NCBI GenBank assembly: GCA_018398805.1
Contig: JAGFBZ010000855.1
Span: forward strand, 2,604,001 to 2,668,000
Length of the DNA stretch: 64,000 nucleotides
Source: Hirundichthys speculiger
Taxonomy: Eukaryota; Chordata; Actinopteri; Beloniformes; Exocoetidae
Direction of reading: 5' to 3'
Made by a program: the position numbers and the translations under genes. The number at the start of each line of letters is the position of its first letter. Position 1 is the first letter of the stretch. Shown in pieces: positions 58,021 to 64,000 of this stretch. The notes under the pieces are model-generated. The model was given only the letters and a program-made list of their open reading frames with translations, did not search any database and was not told the origin of the DNA.

Positions 58021-58920
58021 AAACAACTGGAGGGAACTTGAGTTGTAATGCTCAAAGCAGCACAATAAATACATCTGGAAAAAATCAATATGATAAAGTT
58101 TATGTTTGGAAAACATAATCATAATCCAAGAAATGTTATAATCCTCCTTGTGACTAATTTCATGAAAGAATGTGACTGGACACAAACTTACCCTTGGGTC
58201 TTGGGTTCATCCAAGTCCATCCAAGCCTTGTCCAGCTATACAGCAGTACCCTTGTGCCAAGCAAGCCATTGTGAACCGTGGGGCCATGGGAGCGGTCCCA
58301 CGAGAAGAGCTGCAGAGTATAGAAGCATCCCCAAAGAAAACCTCTCTAGTGCTCCACTAAAGATATGCACTGAGCTTGTTTTGGTACTAAGCAGTGGCTG
58401 AACTATGTCAGTTTGCACAAATAGATGGAGCTGGCACAAGGATGAAGGACAACAATCAGGCTCCAACTCATATCTTAATGTAATGCAAAAACCACTAGAG
58501 GAAAATAAGTCAGAGGGATGTCACAAGAGATTTCAACCATGGGCGGGGAGAGGACCACTTCTGAATTTGAAAAGCAGTACATTTCATAGTTTTCTCAATT
58601 GTAATTTTGTAAGCTTGTGATTCTTGCATAATGTCAGAACTTTTTGGTTGAACTTTGAATTCCACAAATCTAACCCAACAGGCAGTGTTGCAAAGTGCTC
58701 TATTTCTGAAATACTCCTGGAGCAACATGAGGTCACGTTGAGAATAAAGGAAAACTACAGCACAGTCAGACCACTAACATACGCCAGGGGTTTGTTTCAA
58801 TGTGTTTGTTTTAATGTGACACAGAATGCACGTAGCTTAATTAACTTTAACCAAAACACTACTGGGATAATAGTTGCTACTGCATGATTGCTTTGGCTCG
58901 GTTTTATTTTTGAGAATTCC
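58021..58920. other. Unique DNA, unresolved frames
   Basis: Overlapping frames of 76-103 codons on both strands at 58090-58466 stand out for their balanced composition, but I do not recognise any domain and found no splice-bounded exon. They could be fragments of an unrecognised element. Confidence 0.4.
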
Positions 58921-58924
58921 TTTT

Positions 58925-59310
58925 CTTGAGTTTTGTACTCTCTTGTATTTCACCTGCTGTTCATCTCATGCCATATCACTGGAGTCGTGTCCTGTAGATT
59001 TTTGCTGTCTTTTCTAGCTCTGCTTTCTTCTTTCTCCTGGTCTCATGGGCTTCACCAGTCTCTTTTAATCCAATTAGTTCTCAATGGGCATGTTGTCGTT
59101 TCTCTCCTGCTGTGCTTTGTTACTCTGCCTGATCCTTCTTCTCAATCCTTCCCTGTGTCCGCTTGCTTCACTTAGTTGCATTTCTTTTGGAAGATAAATA
59201 AATTCTTTTCTATTATTTTTTTTCTTTCATTACAGCCTAGGACTGTTTTGTCATGCTTGACTCCTGCCTCCTGAATTTGGGTCCTCTAAAATCCTTCGCA
59301 ACACATCAGT
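58925..59310 (+). mobile_element. Possible degenerate LTR
   Basis: The T/C-rich run ends AATAAATTC, CTAGGACTG, ACTCCTGCCTCCTGAATTTG and GGGTCCTC, close in order to the 3' end of the LTR at 34310-34663 (AATAAAAGCCC ... CTCCTGCTCCTGGGTCCTC). No TG start or duplication was found. Confidence 0.4.
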
Positions 59311-61701
59311 TTAATGAATATTTTTTTCTTAATTCACCTAATTTTGTAATTTACATAAAAAAAAAACAACAACGAAACCTGTCCTGCATGAGCTGCAGGA
59401 GTGACATCCACAGCTTTTGAGAATGCCATTAATATGTAAAAAAAATACAAATGAAATAAAGCCAAACAAGTTAAGAAAAAAAATAATAAAGCCAAACATG
59501 TCACAACTGATTTAATGGTAAGATTTGTAATTTAAAAAAAAGTAAAATAAATGACAAAAATGAAATATCTCCAAAGGTTTAGGTCTTCTTAGAGATGTTT
59601 GGTATTGCCACCACTTTAGAGGATATTCCATTCTATCATGTCGTGGCTCTGACTGAGCCACTCCAAAAGAAGCTTTTGTATTCTATCAATTTGTGTTTTA
59701 TATTGGATATGCAATATATAACCAACCTCAATGTGCTCACTCTGGGAATTTTAATGACAGCCATAATTTGAAATGGCAGATGACAGATCACCACGGAAAG
59801 CATCTGGGCATGCTTTGGGCAGAAAGTAATAAATACATATTAAAGCAATTTTACAATCATAGCAAAAACATGACTCAATTGAAAAAAAAATTGATGATAA
59901 TACAGAGATTATATCACATAAGAAGGGGTAAAAAGTAATCTCTGGTTGAAAATGAGCAAAGGATTATTTTAGGTTATTTGCAGGTGGTGAGAACAGTAGT
60001 GGAAATGTTGAGGCATCAAAGCAGAGTTTGCAGGGAGAACACCTCTGTCATGTTTATATGTTAGATGCTGTGAACTAATGAGATAACAAAACTGAAGGGC
60101 AAAACATTTCCGTTAAAGTCCCTCTATGATAAAAATCAAAACTTTTGACCTTAATATGTCCATGAGATTTACTTTTAATGTGTTATGAAACAACATGTTG
60201 AGCAAAATCAGTCATCAGTGTTATGGCTGTGGATTTCTGCATTGAAAAAGCACCAACAGCAATTCTAAAGCCTAGGGCAAACAGGCCATATGTTCCTAGT
60301 AAAAATAAATATAGAAATATATAAAAAATAATCTAATATTGGGAAAACAAATTCAAGAGTCCTTGTGGGCTTTTTTTACAGCTAATTTTTCGTGTACTGT
60401 GAGGAACAGCTGAAATAAAAAGCTACAAAGAGAAGTTAGCACAGGCTAGGTGGTCTTGGTGTGTTTTTCTTTCATTGTGAAATTAAAAAAAAAAAAAATC
60501 ACTATGAGCCTTTTGTGTCTCACCCAAACATGGGAGATAACAAGAAGTGGATTCAGTTTACTTGGAGACATCATAGTCTCCCATCAGATACCAGAGAGAG
60601 GACAGGGGTCTGCAGTCATCATTTCTGGGGCAGCTGATTTGCATATTTAAACCATAAACAGCTGGCTTTTGCCACTAAACTAATTAGAAAGTCTGACCTT
60701 GCTCCAACCTTTTATCCAGAGACACTTCAAATACAAGTTCAAGTACAAGTGAGCAAGTCTTTAGTTCTTCAGTTTTTTTCCTCTTTGTGTTGCTATGAGC
60801 CTGTCAAATGATGGCTTTTCTGGCTCCAGAGTCGTTACATTTCTAATACTGTTTAAAGTAATTCACAAATCATCTTTCAGTTAACGCGCAAAAAGTTGGA
60901 GACCCTTTCTGAAGCCATTAGGGTTTTTTAGAGTAATGAATTACAAAAAAATACATAAAATAAACATGTAAATTTGTTAAAAAAAAAATGCCATTTTTTT
61001 CATGATAAGATAAAGTGTATAGTATGATATTGCATTCTTTGAAATAAAAATCATTTGTTACACTTTCAAGACAGGTCGGGAGGACTTTGGACATGCAATG
61101 CATAGGGCAAGATAAACTAACTAAAAGGAAGTTATTGTGCAATAGATTTTAATTGTGAATTTGAGTTATTTAGTTTGAAGTTACAAGAAATGCAATGTAT
61201 AGCAGCTGGTGGTGTAATATGCATCGATAGCTTTAACCTTGACTCGACCAGGTTAATTCTTCATAGATTTCCGCCATGCTGCCGAAAACGACCTGCTTTC
61301 ACCCACTGGGGCAGAGACAAGGGACACCTGGGTGTCTGTGTTTCAGAAGTTGTGGGAAATGCTCCATTATGTTGAAATCAGGGGGAGAGTACAAGCCAAG
61401 TAAATACCTTGCACTGTTTGCCATGTCCTTGTACTTGTGTCAAAGTAGTTTTGTGGTGTGGTAGGGGGTGCTTTTCATGGAATAATTTGGTGATATGTCG
61501 TAAGAAAACCAGTTCTTATGACATCTTTTTCCAGCAGAACACTGAGCTGTAATAAGATGATTAGTAATCACTCTATCAGGCAGATATATGGTGTATATAT
61601 GGTATGTATTGTCCTATGTAAAGGATGGAGTAAAAGGTAAGGCAAATAAAACATTTACAACAATATCAAATACTTATATTAAGATGCTCATCTGATGTGT
61701 G
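59311..61701. other. Unique AT-rich DNA, no gene seen
   Basis: No domain-bearing frame, RNA or element end recognised. Confidence 0.5.
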
Positions 61702-61709
61702 CTTATAAC
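61702..61709. repeat. 8-bp target-site duplication, left copy
   Basis: CTTATAAC is repeated exactly at 61958-61965. Confidence 0.85.
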
Positions 61710-61957
61710 CAGTACTCGAGTTGAGTGGGGATGAGGGCGGATGGCATCCCCCCTGAAATAAAAACGATCAAAATCATCCCCCCTGTAAAACTGCTCGTCA
61801 GGCAACAACAATAAGTGAAGATGTTAGCTAAAATTCAGAAGTCTTATTTACAGTGTTTTATTTTGATAATGAATTTACACCCCTGCCCCTGCCACTTTTT
61901 TTTAAGGTGAAAAATATTGACCATTCCCCCTGAATTTTTTTTACAACTTGACTACTG
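61710..61957. mobile_element. Short hAT-type MITE
   Basis: The 248-bp element begins CAGTACTCGAGTTG and ends CAACTTGACTACTG, a 12-of-14 inverted match, and is flanked by a perfect 8-bp duplication CTTATAAC. Two CATCCCCCCTG words lie near the left end and TTCCCCCTG near the right end. It encodes nothing and must have been moved by another element's transposase. Confidence 0.82.
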
Positions 61958-61965
61958 CTTATAAC

Positions 61966-62904
61966 CAAGATGTTTTGGAAAAATTCAAACCTGGTGGGAA
62001 GGTAAACATTATAAGAATGTTTTTACAGGGATTTCTATGAAACAAGAGTTTGTACAGTCACAACTAGTCAGAGCTAACAATGAAGTAACTGAACCGTTGA
62101 TATGTTGATGCTCTTAGTGTTTATACATTAATATCATTCCAGGTCACCTGCAAAATTCAAATGCACAGTTGCAAAGGTAGAGTTTGGATATTTAGGCCAC
62201 ATAAACTAACCTGGCGTGTCAAATGGTTTCTTGCACAGAGCCATCTGGAAAGTCATCCATGAAAATTGTTAGGGAAAGAGTGTCTCTCTCCCTGTCTCTG
62301 TCTCTCTGCCTCTGTCTCTCTCTCTCTCTCTGTCTCTCTATTAAAGGAAAAAAAAGGAAAACTTGGCACGTAACTTGATGAACCATCTGTACATAGTGGG
62401 CCAGCAACAGATCAGTTGAGGTAGTTGAATGGAACCAAGTGAATAGGGAGCCAACTTAAACTATACACTGGTCCTTTGCACATATATCAGTAAAAGGAAA
62501 AAAAAAACAAACAACAAAAAACTTTGGTTCTGATATGACTAAAGTTACAACAGCATCTATACTAAAATATTTGGCAGTTGCTATTCCTAGCTGTCACTAT
62601 ATGTGAAAACTGCCCACGCAGCTTGTATAGGATATAGGTCTAGATCATTATGCACAATCACATGTTTTTCTGGCAAACTGAATTCTCAAGTGATCTGAGA
62701 TTGCAAGTCGCATGAGAAAAGAGCAGACAAATATATATTACTTTTATAGCAAAGATGTGTGAAATTGCAAATTGTTGAGACAAAAGTTTTACCAATTTGC
62801 AAAGATATCCTTTCCTCCTTACAACACTTAAAAAGCTTTTTGGAAATGAGGATACCAAGAGAAAGACCCATTGCAGTTATTTTGTCCTGTTGCTGCTGCA
62901 AATA
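61966..62904. other. Unique DNA with TC-rich patch, no gene seen
   Basis: The only feature is the TC array at 62280-62340; flanking frames are chance. Confidence 0.5.
62280..62340. repeat. (TC)n-rich tract
   Basis: Imperfect CTCT/TGTC units over 60 bases. Confidence 0.9.
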
Positions 62905-64000
62905 TCTTAAGTTTCCACTCTCATCTGGACAAAACAGGCAGCACTTGTGTCATGTTCTTTGATTTGTCAAGAACTTTTAATACAATTCAGCCAATTTATG
63001 CCTACCTCACAAACAGACCACAGTTTGTGAGACTGAAAGGTTGTGTGTCTGAGATGGAGGTCAGCAGCATTGGAGCACCACAAGGAACTGTTCTCTCACC
63101 ATTTCTCTTTACGCTCTACACCTCTGACTTCCAGTACAACTCTGAGTCCTGTCATCTGCAGAAATACTCTGATGACTCTGCAGTTGTTGGGTGTATCAGC
63201 AACGGACAAGAAGCAGAGTACAAAGAACTGATCTGTCAGTTTGTGAAATGGTGCGGTAACAATCATCTCGTATTAAATACCAGCAAAACTAAGGAGATGA
63301 TTGTCGACTTCAGGAGGAGCTAGAATCAACAAAGCAGTGTTTCCATCCTGGGAAAGGAGGTGGAGGTGGTGGAGGAATACAAGTACCTTGGAGTTCAGCT
63401 TGACAACAGACTAGAGTGGAAATGCAACACAGAATACATCTACAAGAAAGGTCAGAGCAGACTCTACTTTTTAAGAAAGCTGAGATCTTTTAATGTCTGC
63501 ACCAAGATGTTGCACATCTTCTATAGGTCTGTTGTTGAAAGTGCAATCAGCTTTGCAGCCATCTGCTGGGGCAGCAGCATCAGAACCAGAGACCTGAAGA
63601 GAATCAACAAACTGATCAGGAAAGCTGGATCTGTGCTTGGTGTAACTCTGGAGCCGCTGGAACTGATTGTACAAAAAAGAATGCTGCACAAGCTGATGAA
63701 GATGATGGAGGACTCTTCACACCCTCTCCATGACACAGTGATCAAACAACAGAGTGTGTTTAGTGAGAGGCTTCTTTAGGTCCTTTGCAAGACAGAAAGA
63801 TACAGAATCATTCCTTCCAGCAGCCAGCAGCCTCCACAACAAGACACCCTACTATTATTAATTCAATATTATTATTGTTGTCATTTTATTTCTTATTGAA
63901 AAAAAAAAAAAACCTTACTACAATGTTGAATTTCCCTTCTGGGATTAATAAAGTATTTTTCATGCTTTCATTTCATTTCATTCATTTTTCATTCATTCAA
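62905..64000 (+). pseudogene. CR1/L2/Rex-like LINE reverse transcriptase, 5'-truncated
   Basis: The copy enters the RT domain at FHSHLDKTGS, followed by MFFDLSRTFNTIQP; about 30 residues that the family has next are missing before YLTNRPQFVRL. Then come GAPQGTVLSPFLFTLYTSDF, the active-site motif YSDDSA (codons 63165-63176 for YSDD), NTSKTKEMIVDFRRS and, after a TAG stop at 63321-63323, EEYKYLGVQLD, YKKGQSRLYFLRKLRSF and CWGSS. The same frame then runs to a TAG at 63777-63779. A +1 shift at about 63795-63810 is needed to read the usual C-terminal SFLPAASSLHN. The 3' UTR has an A14 run near 63899 and ends TGGGATTAATAAAGTATTTT with a TTCAT-rich tail reaching the window edge. It would copy LINE RNA into DNA if intact. 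Confidence 0.88.

Noticed and set aside
58090..58466. Cluster of 76-103-codon frames on both strands
   Set aside because: No domain recognised and no splice-site support; kept only as an unresolved stretch.
1..64000. CRISPR arrays, bacterial operons, phage or plasmid features
   Set aside because: No regularly spaced direct repeats of suitable size and no prokaryotic gene organisation; the repeats are eukaryotic transposons and microsatellites.

Overview
The window looks like nuclear DNA of a ray-finned (teleost) fish, probably a percomorph. It is AT-rich, has no bacterial-style gene packing, and its recognisable content is a typical teleost transposon mix: Tc1-type elements with TA target duplications, hAT-type elements with 8-bp target duplications, CR1/L2/Rex-like LINEs, retroposons with ATGG-repeat tails, solo LTRs and long (TA)n microsatellites. 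Species cannot be fixed from the sequence alone.

I find no convincing host protein-coding exon, tRNA, rRNA or CRISPR array. The window reads as intergenic or deep intronic DNA, with the caveat that short exons or non-coding RNAs would not be visible by eye. All credible coding sequence belongs to mobile elements and all of it is damaged.

Layout. 0-2.3 kb: unique AT-rich DNA. 2.34-3.35 kb: non-autonomous hAT element with a perfect 8-bp duplication. 4.7-6.6 kb: old repeats, two hairpins and a minus-strand Tc1 fossil. 8.2-12 kb: degenerate repeats and a T34 tract. 12.7-14.1 kb: three-level nest (Tc1 inside a LINE, a second LINE inside the Tc1). 14.7-15.8 kb: minus-strand LTR-like block with CCAAT, TATA-like and poly(A) signals. 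18.2-19.7 kb: Tc1-like fossil and a hAT element. 20-30 kb: mostly unique DNA with a recurring unassigned motif and one foldback repeat. 30.6-34.9 kb: an ATGG-tailed retroposon, a solo LTR with a 36-bp inverted duplication, and a hAT element containing an LTR. 35-44 kb: retroposon fragments and a 90-bp poly-C tract. 44.7-47.0 kb: the largest LINE copy. 48.6-56 kb: Tc1 fragment, long TA arrays, an ATGG-tailed retroposon and a BED-type hAT derivative. 56.3-58.0 kb: Tc1 element with a nearly full but dead transposase, inserted into an older repeat. 58-62 kb: LTR-like remnant and a short hAT MITE. 62.9-64.0 kb: a 5'-truncated LINE whose tail runs to the window edge.

The elements do not form a functional pathway. 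Their value is historical: target-site duplications and nesting give relative insertion orders, and two inverted duplications inside elements look like template-switch mutations. I did not find a new biological system that I could support. The least explained signals are the recurring 20-27 kb motif family, the LTR-like block at 14.7-15.8 kb with its GC-richer neighbour, and several stretches that may be conserved regulatory DNA.
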